From Anaeromyxobacter diazotrophicus (GTDB lineage: Bacteria; Myxococcota; Myxococcia; Myxococcales; Anaeromyxobacteraceae), in assembly GCF_013340205.1 (NCBI RefSeq), contig NZ_BJTG01000008.1, positions 186,001-250,000 on the forward strand: DNA of 64,000 nucleotides, given 5' to 3'. Positions 44,701-56,143 of this stretch are shown here, piece by piece. A program made the position numbers and the translations under genes. Positions within the stretch are counted from its first letter, which is position 1, and each line of letters opens with the position of its first letter. Under the pieces are notes generated by a model. That model was not told the DNA's origin and searched no databases. It worked only from the letters and a program-made list of their open reading frames with translations.

Positions 44701-45660
44701 ATGTCCGCCAACGGGAACGGCTACAAGATCTTCGCCGGCAACTCGAACCTGCCGCTCGCGCGGGCGGTGTGCGAGCAGCTCGAGCGCCCGCTCTGCAAGG
44801 CGACGGTGGGCCGCTTCTCCGACGGGGAGATCCAGGTCGAGATCGGAGAGAACGTCCGCGGCGCCGACACCTTCGTCATCCAGTCGACCTGCCGCGACGC
44901 CAACCAGAACCTGATGGAGCTGCTCGTCATGATCGACGCGCTGAAGCGCGCGTCGGCCGGCTCCATCGTGGCCGTCCTGCCCTACTACGGCTACGCCCGG
45001 CAGGACCGGAAGGTGGCGCCGCGCACGCCCATCACCGCCAAGCTGGTCGCCGACCTCATCGAGACCGCCGGCGCCACCCGCGTCGTGTCGATGGACATGC
45101 ACGCCGGGCAGATCCAGGGCTTCTTCAACATCCCCTTCGACCACCTCTACGCCATGCCGGTCCTGCTCGACCACCTGCGGCGGCGGTTCGACGGCCACAC
45201 CGAGGACGTGGTGGTGGTCTCGCCGGACGCGGGCGGCGTGGAGCGGGCGCGCGCCTACTCGAAGCGGCTCGGCGCCGGCCTCGGCATCGTGGACAAGCGG
45301 CGCACCCGGCCCAACGTGGCCGAGGTCCTGAACGTCATCGGCGACGTGTCCGGCAAGACGGCGGTACTCCTCGACGACATGATCGACACCGCCGGGACGC
45401 TCACGCTGGCGGCCAACGCGCTCATGGACAAGGGCGCCTCGCGCGTCGTCGCCTACGCCACCCACGCCGTGCTCTCCGGCCCGGCGGTGGAGCGCATCCA
45501 GAAGAGCCCCATCGAGGAGATCGTGGTGACGGACACCATCCCGCTCGCCGAGCCGGCGCGGGCGCTCACCAAGATCAAGCAGCTCCCGACGGCGCGCCTC
45601 TTCGCGGAGGCGGTGAAGCGCATCCACAACGCCGACTCGCTGAGCTCCCTCTTCGTGTAA
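44701..45660 (+). CDS. prs: Ribose-phosphate pyrophosphokinase
   Basis: A 319-residue enzyme making PRPP from ribose-5-phosphate and ATP for nucleotide, His and Trp synthesis. The signature RYARQDR-like segment [10 protein letters not shown], the metal site [13 protein letters not shown] and the PRPP loop [12 protein letters not shown] are intact. GGGAGG nine bases before the ATG is a good ribosome site. PRPP is also the co-substrate of hpt and the upp-like gene elsewhere in the window. Confidence 0.96.
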   Translation: MSANGNGYKIFAGNSNLPLARAVCEQLERPLCKATVGRFSDGEIQVEIGENVRGADTFVIQSTCRDANQNLMELLVMIDALKRASAGSIVAVLPYYGYARQDRKVAPRTPITAKLVADLIETAGATRVVSMDMHAGQIQGFFNIPFDHLYAMPVLLDHLRRRFDGHTEDVVVVSPDAGGVERARAYSKRLGAGLGIVDKRRTRPNVAEVLNVIGDVSGKTAVLLDDMIDTAGTLTLAANALMDKGASRVVAYATHAVLSGPAVERIQKSPIEEIVVTDTIPLAEPARALTKIKQLPTARLFAEAVKRIHNADSLSSLFV

Positions 45661-45663
45661 AGC

Positions 45664-46791
45664 GTGGCGCGCCGCCACCACGTCGTCCTCGTCCCGGGGT
45701 TCTTCGGGTTCGCGAACCTCGGCGACTTCGCCTACTTCGCGCACGTCCGCGACCTGCTCGGCGAGGCGGGGCCGCCGCTCGGGCTCGAGGGCGAGGTGCG
45801 GGTGGTGCACACCGAGCCCACCGCCTCGCTGCCGCGCCGGGCCGCGCTCCTCGCCGAGGCGGTGTCGGCGCTGCTCGACGAGCGCGACGGCGAGGTGACG
45901 CTGGTGGGCCACTCGAGCGGCGGGCTCGACGCGCGGCTCCTGGTCGAGCCGGGCGTGGCGCTCCCCACCTCCGCGGACGTGGAGCGCTGCGCGCGCCGCG
46001 TGCGGGCGGTGGTCACCATCTCCACCCCGCACCACGGCACGCCGCTCGCGCACCTCTTCGGCAGCCTGCTCGGGCAGCAGCTCCTGTCCTTGCTCTCGCT
46101 CGCCACCATCCACGCCCTGCGCACCGGGCGGCTCCCGCTGGCGGTGGCGCTGCGGCTGGCGCGCGTCCTGCGGCGGCCGGGCGCGAAGCCGCAGGGCGTC
46201 CTCGACCAGCTCTTCCTGCAGCTCCTGGCCGACTTCTCCGGCGCGCGCCGCCGCGCCGTCGAGCAGTTCTTCGACGCGGTCCGCTGCGACCAGGCGCTCG
46301 TCGAGCAGATCACGCCCGCCGGGATGGACCTCTTCAACACCTCCACCCACGCCCGCGACGGCGTGCGCTACGGCTGCGTGGTGAGCCGCGGCCGCCCGCC
46401 CGGGCTGCGCTCGCTGGCGCGCGCCGGGCTCGACCCCTACGCGCAGGCCACCCACGCGCTCTACCTTGCGCTCTACCGCTTCGCCTCCCGCACCCCGCGC
46501 GACCGGCAGCTCCGGCTCACCGCCGAGCAGGCGGCCGCCCTGCGCGTCGCCTACGGTCGCATCCCCGACGCCGCGGCGAACGACGGCATCGTCCCCACGC
46601 TCTCCCAGGTCTGGGGCGACGTGATCGCGGCGGTGTGGGCCGACCACCACGACGTGATCGGGCACTTCCACCAGCCCACCCACGTCCCGCCGCACTTCGA
46701 CTGGGTCGCCTCGGGGACCGGCTTCGCCCGGCCCCACTTCGAGGCGACCTGGCGGGCGGTGGCGGCCTACGCCGCGGCCTCCGTCCCCTGA
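45664..46791 (+). CDS. Alpha/beta-hydrolase, lipase-like
   Basis: A 375-residue protein starting 3 bases after prs, read from GTG 45664. VVLVPGFFGF (7-16) forms the oxyanion region, GHSSGG (82-87) holds nucleophile Ser84, and STPHHGTPLA and the late NDGIVPTLSQ and DHHDVIGHF segments supply the expected Asp and His of triacylglycerol-lipase-type enzymes. No signal peptide is visible. Substrate unknown; co-transcription with prs is probably incidental. Confidence 0.82.
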   Translation: MARRHHVVLVPGFFGFANLGDFAYFAHVRDLLGEAGPPLGLEGEVRVVHTEPTASLPRRAALLAEAVSALLDERDGEVTLVGHSSGGLDARLLVEPGVALPTSADVERCARRVRAVVTISTPHHGTPLAHLFGSLLGQQLLSLLSLATIHALRTGRLPLAVALRLARVLRRPGAKPQGVLDQLFLQLLADFSGARRRAVEQFFDAVRCDQALVEQITPAGMDLFNTSTHARDGVRYGCVVSRGRPPGLRSLARAGLDPYAQATHALYLALYRFASRTPRDRQLRLTAEQAAALRVAYGRIPDAAANDGIVPTLSQVWGDVIAAVWADHHDVIGHFHQPTHVPPHFDWVASGTGFARPHFEATWRAVAAYAAASVP

Positions 46792-46806
46792 TCCGGCCGG
46801 CCCGCC

Positions 46807-46835
46807 TTGACGGGCGGGCGGAAGTCCGCTAAAAG
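46807..46835 (+). promoter_or_regulatory. Promoter for rplY
   Basis: TTGACG (46807-46812), 17 bases, TAAAAG (46830-46835). The -35 box is inside CCCGCCTTGACGGGCGGG, a small hairpin that may also end transcription from the lipase gene. The leader to rplY is about 85 bases. Confidence 0.6.
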
Positions 46836-46928
46836 CCCGCCCTCATTCTGTGTTCCCCAGGGCCTGAGCCGTTCCTGCACGGGCCCCTCGTCGCCGCGCT
46901 CCGCGGACGAGTCCACTGGGAGGAAAAC

Positions 46929-47660
46929 ATGGCGCAGTCCACGAACGTTCTCAGCGCAGCTCCGCGCAGCGACAAGGGCAAGGGCCCCGCGCGCCGGCTG
47001 CGGGCCAAGGGCCTCATCCCCGCCGTCGTCTACGGGCAGAAGAAGGAGCCGACGCACATCGCCGTCGACCCCGGCCTGCTCGAGAAGGCGATCGCCACCC
47101 CGCACAAGTTCAACACGCTGCTCACGCTCCAGCTGGACGGGGCGGAGAAGCGCGTCCTCTTCCGCGAGTACGAGGTCGACCCGGTCTCGCGCCGCCTGCT
47201 CCACGCCGACTTCCTCGAGGTCGACCTGTCGAAGCCGGTGAAGGTCGAGGTCCCGCTGGTCACCACGGGCAAGGCCGAGGGCGTCACCGCCGGCGGCATC
47301 CTCACCGTCTCCGCGCACGACATCGCCGTCGAGGCGCTCCCGGAGAAGATCCCGGTCCGCATCGAGGTGGACGTCACGCCGCTCAAGATCGGCGGCTCGC
47401 TCCACATCGCCGACGTGAAGGCGCCCGAGGGCGTCCGGATCAAGTACGCCACCAACTTCACCGTCGCCGTCGTCTCGGCCCCGGAGAAGGAGGAGGTCGT
47501 CGCCCCGGTGGCGGTCGCCGGCGCGGCGCCGGCCGAGGGCGCGGCTCCCGCCGCGGGCGCGGCTCCGGCCGCGGGTGCGGCCCCGGCTGCGGGCGCCGCC
47601 AAGGGCGCGGCCCCGGCCGCGGCTCCCAAGGCGGACGCGAAGGCGGGCGGGAAGAAGTAG
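46929..47660 (+). CDS. rplY: 50S ribosomal protein L25/general stress protein Ctc
   Basis: A 243-residue long-form L25. The N-terminal 5S-rRNA-binding domain (about 1-95, [20 protein letters not shown]) and the TL5-like beta domain (about 95-190) are complete. Residues 196-243 form a tail of repeated GAAPA units ending in lysine-rich [10 protein letters not shown]. The tail is longer than usual and likely flexible. GGGAGG lies before the ATG. Confidence 0.94.
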   Translation: MAQSTNVLSAAPRSDKGKGPARRLRAKGLIPAVVYGQKKEPTHIAVDPGLLEKAIATPHKFNTLLTLQLDGAEKRVLFREYEVDPVSRRLLHADFLEVDLSKPVKVEVPLVTTGKAEGVTAGGILTVSAHDIAVEALPEKIPVRIEVDVTPLKIGGSLHIADVKAPEGVRIKYATNFTVAVVSAPEKEEVVAPVAVAGAAPAEGAAPAAGAAPAAGAAPAAGAAKGAAPAAAPKADAKAGGKK

Positions 47661-47665
47661 CTCCC

Positions 47666-48229
47666 GTGAAGCTCGTCGTCGGCCTGGGCAACCCCGGCGA
47701 GACGTACGCGCGTACCCGCCACAACGTCGGGTTCCTGGTGGCCGACGGGGTGGCGGACACGTGCCGGGCGTCCTTCTCGACCCGCAAGTTCGGGGCCGAG
47801 ATCGCCGAGGCCAGCGTGGGCCAGGAGCGGGTCTGGATCGTGAAGCCGCAGACTTACATGAACCAGTCGGGCGAGGCGGTCGGCGCGGCCCTCCGGTTCC
47901 TGAAGCTCGGCCTCGAGGACCTGCTGGTCGTCCACGACGACCTCGAGCTCGACCCCTTCCGCCTGCAGGTGAAGGTCGGCGGGGGGCACGGCGGCCACAA
48001 CGGCCTGAAGAGCGTCAACGCCCACGTCGGCGGCCCGGACTACGTCCGGCTCCGCTTCGGCATCGGGCGGCCTCCCCCCCGCATGGACCCGGCCGACTAC
48101 GTGCTGGGCCGCTTCGCGAAGGGCGAGGAGGGGGCGCTCTCCGACGGCGTGGCGCGGGCGGTGGTGGCGGCCCGGACGATCTGCGAGCAGGGCGCCGTCA
48201 AGGCGATGAACGAAGTGAACCGAAGGTGA
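47666..48229 (+). CDS. pth: Peptidyl-tRNA hydrolase
   Basis: A 187-residue enzyme releasing tRNA from dropped-off peptidyl-tRNA. GLGNPG (6-11), catalytic His19 in [17 protein letters not shown] and [12 protein letters not shown] are all present. It follows rplY by 5 bases, the common ctc-pth arrangement, and continues into the S6/S18/L9 genes. Confidence 0.96.
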   Translation: MKLVVGLGNPGETYARTRHNVGFLVADGVADTCRASFSTRKFGAEIAEASVGQERVWIVKPQTYMNQSGEAVGAALRFLKLGLEDLLVVHDDLELDPFRLQVKVGGGHGGHNGLKSVNAHVGGPDYVRLRFGIGRPPPRMDPADYVLGRFAKGEEGALSDGVARAVVAARTICEQGAVKAMNEVNRR

Positions 48230-48319
48230 TGCACCCCGCGGCGGCAATGGTGCCGCGCCGGGACACATTGGCTCCTCGCGGCGGGCGAACCGCCGCTCCA
48301 CGGACCCGAGGGGAGTGAC

Positions 48320-48784
48320 ATGGCGGAAGCGCAGAAGCGTCTCGTGCGCGAGTACGAGACCATCTACCTGCTGAAGGCGGACACGCCGGACGAGCAGGTC
48401 GAAGAGATCAAGGAGCGGCTCCGCGCGGTGGTCACGCGCGAGGGCGGCAAGGTCATCCGGTTCACGAACCAGGGCAAGCGCAAGACCGCCTTCGCGATCG
48501 GCAAGAACCCGCGCGCGCTCTACATGCACTGCCTGTACATCGGCGGCTCGGGGCTCGTGGCCGAGCTCGAGCGCAACCTGAAGATGATCGACACGGTGGT
48601 GAAGTTCCAGTCGATCCGGCTCGCCGACGACGTCGACTTCGAGGCCCGCCAGGTCGAGCAGGACATCAAGGTGGCGCCTCCCGAGGAGGACGCGGCCCGC
48701 CCGCGCGAGGAGCGCTCGGGTGAGTTCGGCGAGCGCAGCGACGGCGAGGCCTTCGAGGCCCCGGCCGAGATCGGGGAGGACTAA
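48320..48784 (+). CDS. rpsF: 30S ribosomal protein S6
   Basis: A 154-residue S6. Residues 1-105 match the family (YETIYLLKADTPDEQVEEIK, GKRKTAFAIGKNPRALYMH, LKMIDTVVKFQSIRL). The C-terminal 45 residues are a variable, acidic, Glu/Asp/Arg-rich extension. The ribosome site GAGGGGAG precedes the ATG. The 90-base leader could hold an S6:S18 autoregulatory structure but I could not confirm one. Confidence 0.95.
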   Translation: MAEAQKRLVREYETIYLLKADTPDEQVEEIKERLRAVVTREGGKVIRFTNQGKRKTAFAIGKNPRALYMHCLYIGGSGLVAELERNLKMIDTVVKFQSIRLADDVDFEARQVEQDIKVAPPEEDAARPREERSGEFGERSDGEAFEAPAEIGED

Positions 48785-48787
48785 TCC

Positions 48788-49171
48788 ATGGCACGTCCTG
48801 GTGAAGCGGGCGCGAAGTTCGGCGGTGGGTTCGGCGGCGGCGGCGGCTTCGGCGGCGGCGGGTTCGGCCGCGGCGGCGGCCGCGACGACCGCGGCGGCGA
48901 GCGCGGCGGCCGCGAGGATCGCGGCGGCGACGAGATGGGCGGCCGCGGGCGCGGCTTCGGCCGGCGCAAGGTCTGCCGGTTCTGCGCCGACAAGGCCCTC
49001 AAGGTCGACTACAAGGATCAGGGCCAGCTCAAGTACTTCCTCACCGAGCGCGGCAAGATCATCCCGCGGCGGATCAGCGGCAACTGCGCGCTCCACCAGC
49101 GCCAGGTCGCGACCGCCATCAAGCGCGCGCGGATGCTGGCCATCCTGCCCTACACGGTGGCGAGCGCCTAA
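48788..49171 (+). CDS. rpsR: 30S ribosomal protein S18 with Gly/Arg-rich N-terminal extension
   Basis: A 127-residue S18. Residues 58-127 are the normal S18 fold, including a zinc-ribbon set Cys63, Cys66, Cys100 and His103. Residues 11-57 are an extra low-complexity arm of GGGFGG and RGG-type units (for example [20 protein letters not shown]). Typical S18 is about 75 residues. RGG-like arms in other proteins bind RNA. The start at 48788 follows rpsF by 3 bases; a later start is not available without cutting the conserved part. Confidence 0.94.
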   Translation: MARPGEAGAKFGGGFGGGGGFGGGGFGRGGGRDDRGGERGGREDRGGDEMGGRGRGFGRRKVCRFCADKALKVDYKDQGQLKYFLTERGKIIPRRISGNCALHQRQVATAIKRARMLAILPYTVASA

Positions 49172-49180
49172 GGAGATCCC

Positions 49181-49630
49181 ATGAAGCTCATCCTCCGTGA
49201 AGACGTCGAGAACCTGGGCAAGGGCGGCGAGCTCGTCGACGTGAAGCCCGGCTTCGGCCGCAACTACCTGCTCCCCCGCGGGCTGGCGGTGACGGCGAAC
49301 CCGAAGAACGTCCGCGAGCTGGAGCACCAGAAGAAGATCGCCGAGGCCAAGGCGGCCAAGATGAAGGCGAGCGCCGAGGCGGTCGCGAAGCGGCTGGCCG
49401 AGACGCCCATCACCCTGAAGCGCAAGGTCGGCGAGCAGGACAAGCTGTACGGGTCGGTCACCGCCCTCGACGTGGTCGAGGCGCTCGCCGCCCGCGGCCT
49501 CCAGCTCGATCGCCGCACCATCGACCTCTCGGAGCCCATCAAGACGCTGGGCGACTTCGAGGTCCCGGTGAAGCTCCACCGCGAGGTGGTCGGCAAGGCC
49601 AAGGTGAAGGTCGAGGCCGAGCCCGCGTAG
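49181..49630 (+). CDS. rplI: 50S ribosomal protein L9
   Basis: A 149-residue L9. The N-terminal rRNA-binding domain has the signature [20 protein letters not shown], followed by a long connecting helix and the C-terminal domain (about 80-149). AAGGAG precedes the ATG. The operon ends here at an intrinsic terminator. Confidence 0.96.
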   Translation: MKLILREDVENLGKGGELVDVKPGFGRNYLLPRGLAVTANPKNVRELEHQKKIAEAKAAKMKASAEAVAKRLAETPITLKRKVGEQDKLYGSVTALDVVEALAARGLQLDRRTIDLSEPIKTLGDFEVPVKLHREVVGKAKVKVEAEPA

Positions 49631-49658
49631 CGGCTCACCCGCAGGAGTTCTTTCGAGG

Positions 49659-49695
49659 AGGGGCGCGGGCGCGAGCCAGGCGCCCCTTCTCTTTT
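49659..49695 (+). terminator. Rho-independent terminator after rplI
   Basis: AGGGGCGC (49659-49666) pairs with GCGCCCCT (49680-49687), followed by TCTCTTTT. It is the only hairpin with a clear T run found in the window. Confidence 0.8.
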
Positions 49696-49709
49696 CACCG
49701 GAGATCACG

Positions 49710-52849
<3,140 letters not shown>

Positions 52850-52853
52850 AGCC

Positions 52854-53008
52854 GGGCTGCGCCCCGCCCCGCCGAGCGAAGCCCGTCGGGGCCCCACCCT
52901 GCTCGGCGGGTCCCGTGCGCCTTCGCGCGCGGCTTCGCCGCGTCCGCTCCGGCGCCCCGCCGAAGAGGGGGCTCCGCCCCCTCCCCACCTGCGGTGGGCC
53001 CCCACCCC
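52854..53008 (-). repeat. Dispersed GC-rich repeat, about 150 bp, copy 2
   Basis: Lies between the convergent mreB and redoxin-TPR genes, in inverse orientation to the copy at 26166-26315. Shared ordered blocks include GGGCTGCGCCCCGCCCC, GGGGCCCCACC, GGCGGGTCCCGTGC and GCGCCCCGCC. It probably also serves as a two-way transcription end. Confidence 0.8.
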
Positions 53009-53045
53009 AGCGAGCAGCCCTGTGGCTCTCGCGCCCCGGAGCGAC

Positions 53046-53876
53046 CTACTGGGCGGCGCAGGGGCGCAGGGTGGCGGACGCCAGCACCGCGCCCTTCGCC
53101 TGGGCGGCGCGGGCGAGCTGCTGCTCCTTGGCCGCGCCGGCGCAGTCGCCGCGCGCCGTGAGCACCTCGGCCAGCACGACGTGCGGCTCGGGCGCGCCGG
53201 GCGCGCGCTCGACCGCGGTCCGCGCCATCGCCAGCGCCTGGTCGAGCTGCCCCGCCTCGAGCAGCTTCCGCGCGAAGCGCGCCTGCAGGCCGGCCTTCAC
53301 GGCGTCGGACTCGTCCACCGGCGCGGCCGGCGGGTCGAGCACCGCGGCCAGCTCGCTCCGGCCGATCTCGCCGAGCAGGAGCCGCACCTGGGCCACCACC
53401 CGCGCCTCCAGGTTCACCTTCCGGAAGTGCTCGTAGGCGGCCAGGTGGTGCTGCTCGTCGGCGATCCCGATCACCGGGTGCAGCCGCACGCCCAGCTTGC
53501 CGTAGAGCGCGTCGCCGCGGTCGAGCAGCACCGGCATGGCGATGCCGGACTGCTTCACCACGCGGCGGACCTCCGCCTCCGCCTCGTCCCCCGAGGCCAC
53601 GGCCACGAAGCGCACCGCCTTCCCGGCCAGCTCCTTCTCCACCCGCGCCAGCCGGGCCAGCACGTCGGCCGAGTTCTCCTGGCCGGTGCGGAAGAACACG
53701 AACACGCTCACGCGGGTGGGGGCGAGCAGGTGCGCCTTCCCTCCGCCCAGCACCGGCAGCTCGTCGTCGGGCAGCTCGCTCCCCACCTCGAACGCGAACG
53801 CGCTGGCGGCCGCGGGCGCGGCCAGCATCAGCGCGAACACGGCGGCGAGGGCGGCGGCGAGACTCGAGCGTGCCAT
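53046..53876 (-). CDS. Exported redoxin-fold/TPR protein lacking catalytic cysteines
   Basis: A 276-residue protein with signal peptide MARSSLAAALAAVFALMLAA and AAPAAASAFA. Residues about 30-165 have the thioredoxin-like/AhpC-TSA pattern, including VSVFVFFRTGQENSADVLAR where a CxxC would be expected; no cysteine is there, so disulfide chemistry is unlikely. The C-terminal half is helical and TPR-like (ARKLLEAGQLDQALAMARTA). It is divergent from the cytochrome gene, so a scaffold role in that respiratory module is possible. Confidence 0.75.
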   Translation of the reverse strand: MARSSLAAALAAVFALMLAAPAAASAFAFEVGSELPDDELPVLGGGKAHLLAPTRVSVFVFFRTGQENSADVLARLARVEKELAGKAVRFVAVASGDEAEAEVRRVVKQSGIAMPVLLDRGDALYGKLGVRLHPVIGIADEQHHLAAYEHFRKVNLEARVVAQVRLLLGEIGRSELAAVLDPPAAPVDESDAVKAGLQARFARKLLEAGQLDQALAMARTAVERAPGAPEPHVVLAEVLTARGDCAGAAKEQQLARAAQAKGAVLASATLRPCAAQ

Positions 53877-54009
53877 GGTGTCGCAGTTGACTCCCCGGTG
53901 CGTCATTCGGCCATCCCCTGAGCCCGTGACGATTCGCCGCACCCTGACGTGTGACCCGTGGTCAAGGGTGCGCCGCGACGCCGCAGCTCCTCCGGCCCGT
54001 CGCGCCTTC

Positions 54010-54038
54010 ATTATAGACGGCGCAAGAAATGCCGTCAC
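54010..54038 (-). promoter_or_regulatory. Promoter for the redoxin-TPR gene
   Basis: On the minus strand GTGACG (54033-54038), 17 bases, TATAAT (54010-54015). The -10 is a perfect consensus. It implies a leader of about 125 bases. Confidence 0.5.
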
Positions 54039-54215
54039 TTCAGGTGTGCTGCACCCCTGTTCGCGGGCTGAGTTGTCGGGTCAATCTGCCGCACGATCCG
54101 AAACCCCCGACACGCCTTGGCGGAAACCGGCGACGCCTCCGCGCGGACCATAAGGGCCCAATCCATGCACACGCGTCCGCACCGGAACGGCAGATCCGCT
54201 GAATTTTCCGGTCGA

Positions 54216-54229
54216 TTGATCCGGCGCAA
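54216..54229 (+). promoter_or_regulatory. Partial FNR/CRP-family site before the cytochrome gene
   Basis: TTGATCCGGCGCAA: the left half is a perfect TTGAT, the right half matches 3 of 5 bases of ATCAA. It lies 70 bases before the ATG. Oxygen or redox control would suit the gene, but the match is weak. Confidence 0.3.
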
Positions 54230-54298
54230 TTGCCGGTCAGGTCGGCGACGTCCGACATCGACTCTTCCGCTCCACACCACCACGGGGCTTAGACGCGC

Positions 54299-56077
54299 AT
54301 GCGATCCACCCTCCTCATCGTTGCCCTCACCCTCTCGTCCGCGGCCCGCGCCGCGGTGCCCTCGCCGGGCGCCGCCGCAGCCGCCGCCCAGCCGGCCGCG
54401 CCGGCGAACCAGGACTGCCTCGCCTGTCACGAGTCGCCGAAGCACGGCGAGCCGGACGCGGTCGGGCGCCAGGGCGTCGTGGCCGGCCTCTTCGGCCAGT
54501 CCGTGCACGCCTCCCTCGACTGCGTCGCCTGCCACGCCGGCTACACGGCGCCGGGCCCGCACGAGGTCGCCGCGCCCACCGATCCGGCCGACCAGGCCCT
54601 CCTCGCCCGGCTGACCGCCGGCAAGACGCCCGACGGCGAGCCCCGCGTGAAGTCGCCCCGCGCCTACCTGGCCTGCGGCGGCTGCCACGGCGACTCGGTC
54701 GACGGCTTCAAGGCCTCCAGCCACGCCAAGTGGCTGGTCGCCGAGACGGCGGTGGCCGGGCCCTCCTGCGCCAGCTGCCACGGCTCCCCGCACGAGGTGA
54801 CGCCGGCGCCGAAGCGCGGCACCGCCGAGTTCCGGCCGTACTGGGCGAAGCTCTCGAAGAGCTGCGAGGGCTGCCACAACGACCCGAAGTTCGTCGCCGC
54901 CGCGAAGCTCGACGAGGAGGTGGCGGTCAACTACCACGACTCCATCCACGGCCGGCTCGTCGCCATCGGCAGCCAGCGCGCGCCGCTCTGCACCGACTGT
55001 CACGCCTGGTCCGTGCGCCCCGACGGCGTGAAGGGCGCCCTGGCGGGCGGGCACGCCACGCTCTCCGGCAAGGGGATCGCCGCCTCGACGGTCGCCTTCG
55101 GCGAGCCGCCCAAGGACTCCGACCACCGGGTCCAGACCTGCGCCCAGTGCCACCGGGGCGCCTCGGCCAGCTTCGCCGCGCTCATCGCGCACAAGCAGCC
55201 GCAGGAGACGGGCCCCATCCCGCACTTCATCCACGTGATGTTCTCGTACCTCACGACCCTCACGCTGCTCTTCTTCGCCTTCCACGTGCTCGTCGACTTC
55301 ATCTACGAGCTGCGCCGGCGGTTCGGGAAGAAGCACGCGGCCGACGCGAGCCTGCTCACGCGCACGGTGGTGCGGTTCGACATCCACCAGCGCATCCAGC
55401 ACTGGCTCATGCTGGCGGGCGTCATCCTGCTCGCCATCACCGGCTGGCCGCTGCGCGGCGCGGGCGCGGTCGAGTCGATGGGCATGAGCGACTTCGCCCA
55501 GCGGGTCGAGTCCTCGCGGAAGTTCCTCGCCCTCTTCGGCGGGCCGCACGGCGCCGGGATCGTCCACCGCGTGGCCGCGGTGATGATCATCCTCTCCGGC
55601 GTCTACCACCTCGTCTACCTGACGTTCCTCGCCAAGAAGCGGACGCTGCCCCTGTCGATGGTCCCGACGCTCAAGGACGCCTTCGACATCCGCGACAACC
55701 TCACCTTCATGCTGGGGCTCAGCAAGGAGCGCCCGAAGTTCGAGCGCTACAACTACCTGGAGAAGTTCGACTACTGGGCGGTGTTCTGGGGCATCATCAT
55801 GATGGTGGGCTCCGGGTTCATCTTCTGGTTCCCGGTCCAGTTCGCGAAGGTGCTGCCCACCTTCGTCCTCACCAGCGCCCAGATCATCCACGGCGAGGAG
55901 GCGACGCTCGCGGCCATCTTCCTGTTCGTGGTGCACTTCTACAACGTGCACCTCAAGCCCAGCATCTTCCCCATGAACTGGGCCTGGCTGAACGGGCAGA
56001 CGACCCTCGAGTACATGAAGGACGAGCACGCCGCGGAGTACGACCGCGTGTTCGGCGAGGACAAGGAGCAGCGGTAG
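54299..56077 (+). CDS. Seven-heme cytochrome c fused to membrane cytochrome b
   Basis: A 592-residue protein with signal peptide. The periplasmic part (about 25-295) has seven CxxCH haem sites: CLACH, CVACH, CGGCH, CASCH, CEGCH, CTDCH and CAQCH. From about residue 305 a membrane part follows with at least four helices and conserved histidines (FAFHVLVDF, RIQHWLMLAG, GIVHRVAAV, VYHLVYL, FVVHFYNVH), matching the formate-dehydrogenase-gamma/cytochrome b561 type that binds two b haems. Such c/b fusions resemble Geobacter CbcL, and the separate CbcA/CbcB pair, which move electrons from quinol to periplasmic carriers. Confidence 0.9.
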   Translation: MRSTLLIVALTLSSAARAAVPSPGAAAAAAQPAAPANQDCLACHESPKHGEPDAVGRQGVVAGLFGQSVHASLDCVACHAGYTAPGPHEVAAPTDPADQALLARLTAGKTPDGEPRVKSPRAYLACGGCHGDSVDGFKASSHAKWLVAETAVAGPSCASCHGSPHEVTPAPKRGTAEFRPYWAKLSKSCEGCHNDPKFVAAAKLDEEVAVNYHDSIHGRLVAIGSQRAPLCTDCHAWSVRPDGVKGALAGGHATLSGKGIAASTVAFGEPPKDSDHRVQTCAQCHRGASASFAALIAHKQPQETGPIPHFIHVMFSYLTTLTLLFFAFHVLVDFIYELRRRFGKKHAADASLLTRTVVRFDIHQRIQHWLMLAGVILLAITGWPLRGAGAVESMGMSDFAQRVESSRKFLALFGGPHGAGIVHRVAAVMIILSGVYHLVYLTFLAKKRTLPLSMVPTLKDAFDIRDNLTFMLGLSKERPKFERYNYLEKFDYWAVFWGIIMMVGSGFIFWFPVQFAKVLPTFVLTSAQIIHGEEATLAAIFLFVVHFYNVHLKPSIFPMNWAWLNGQTTLEYMKDEHAAEYDRVFGEDKEQR

Positions 56078-56098
56078 ATGTCCGGGCGGGGTCCAGCT

Positions 56099-56123
56099 GG
56101 AGGGGCGGCCGCGCGGCCCCTCC
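56099..56123. terminator. Hairpin between convergent cytochrome genes
   Basis: GGAGGGGC (56099-56106) pairs with GCCCCTCC (56116-56123), loop 9 bases. No T run, but it sits exactly between two convergent stops and could end both transcripts. Confidence 0.5.
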
Positions 56124-56143
56124 CTGCGCCCCGCCCGGTCGCT

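Larger units (their letters stand above)
53877..54298. promoter_or_regulatory. Divergent regulatory region between redoxin-TPR and cytochrome genes
   Basis: A 422-base gap, the longest in the window, with locally lower GC. It holds a strong minus-strand promoter (54010-54038) and a partial FNR/CRP-like site (54216-54229). No open frame with the local codon bias and no RNA gene was seen. Confidence 0.6.
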
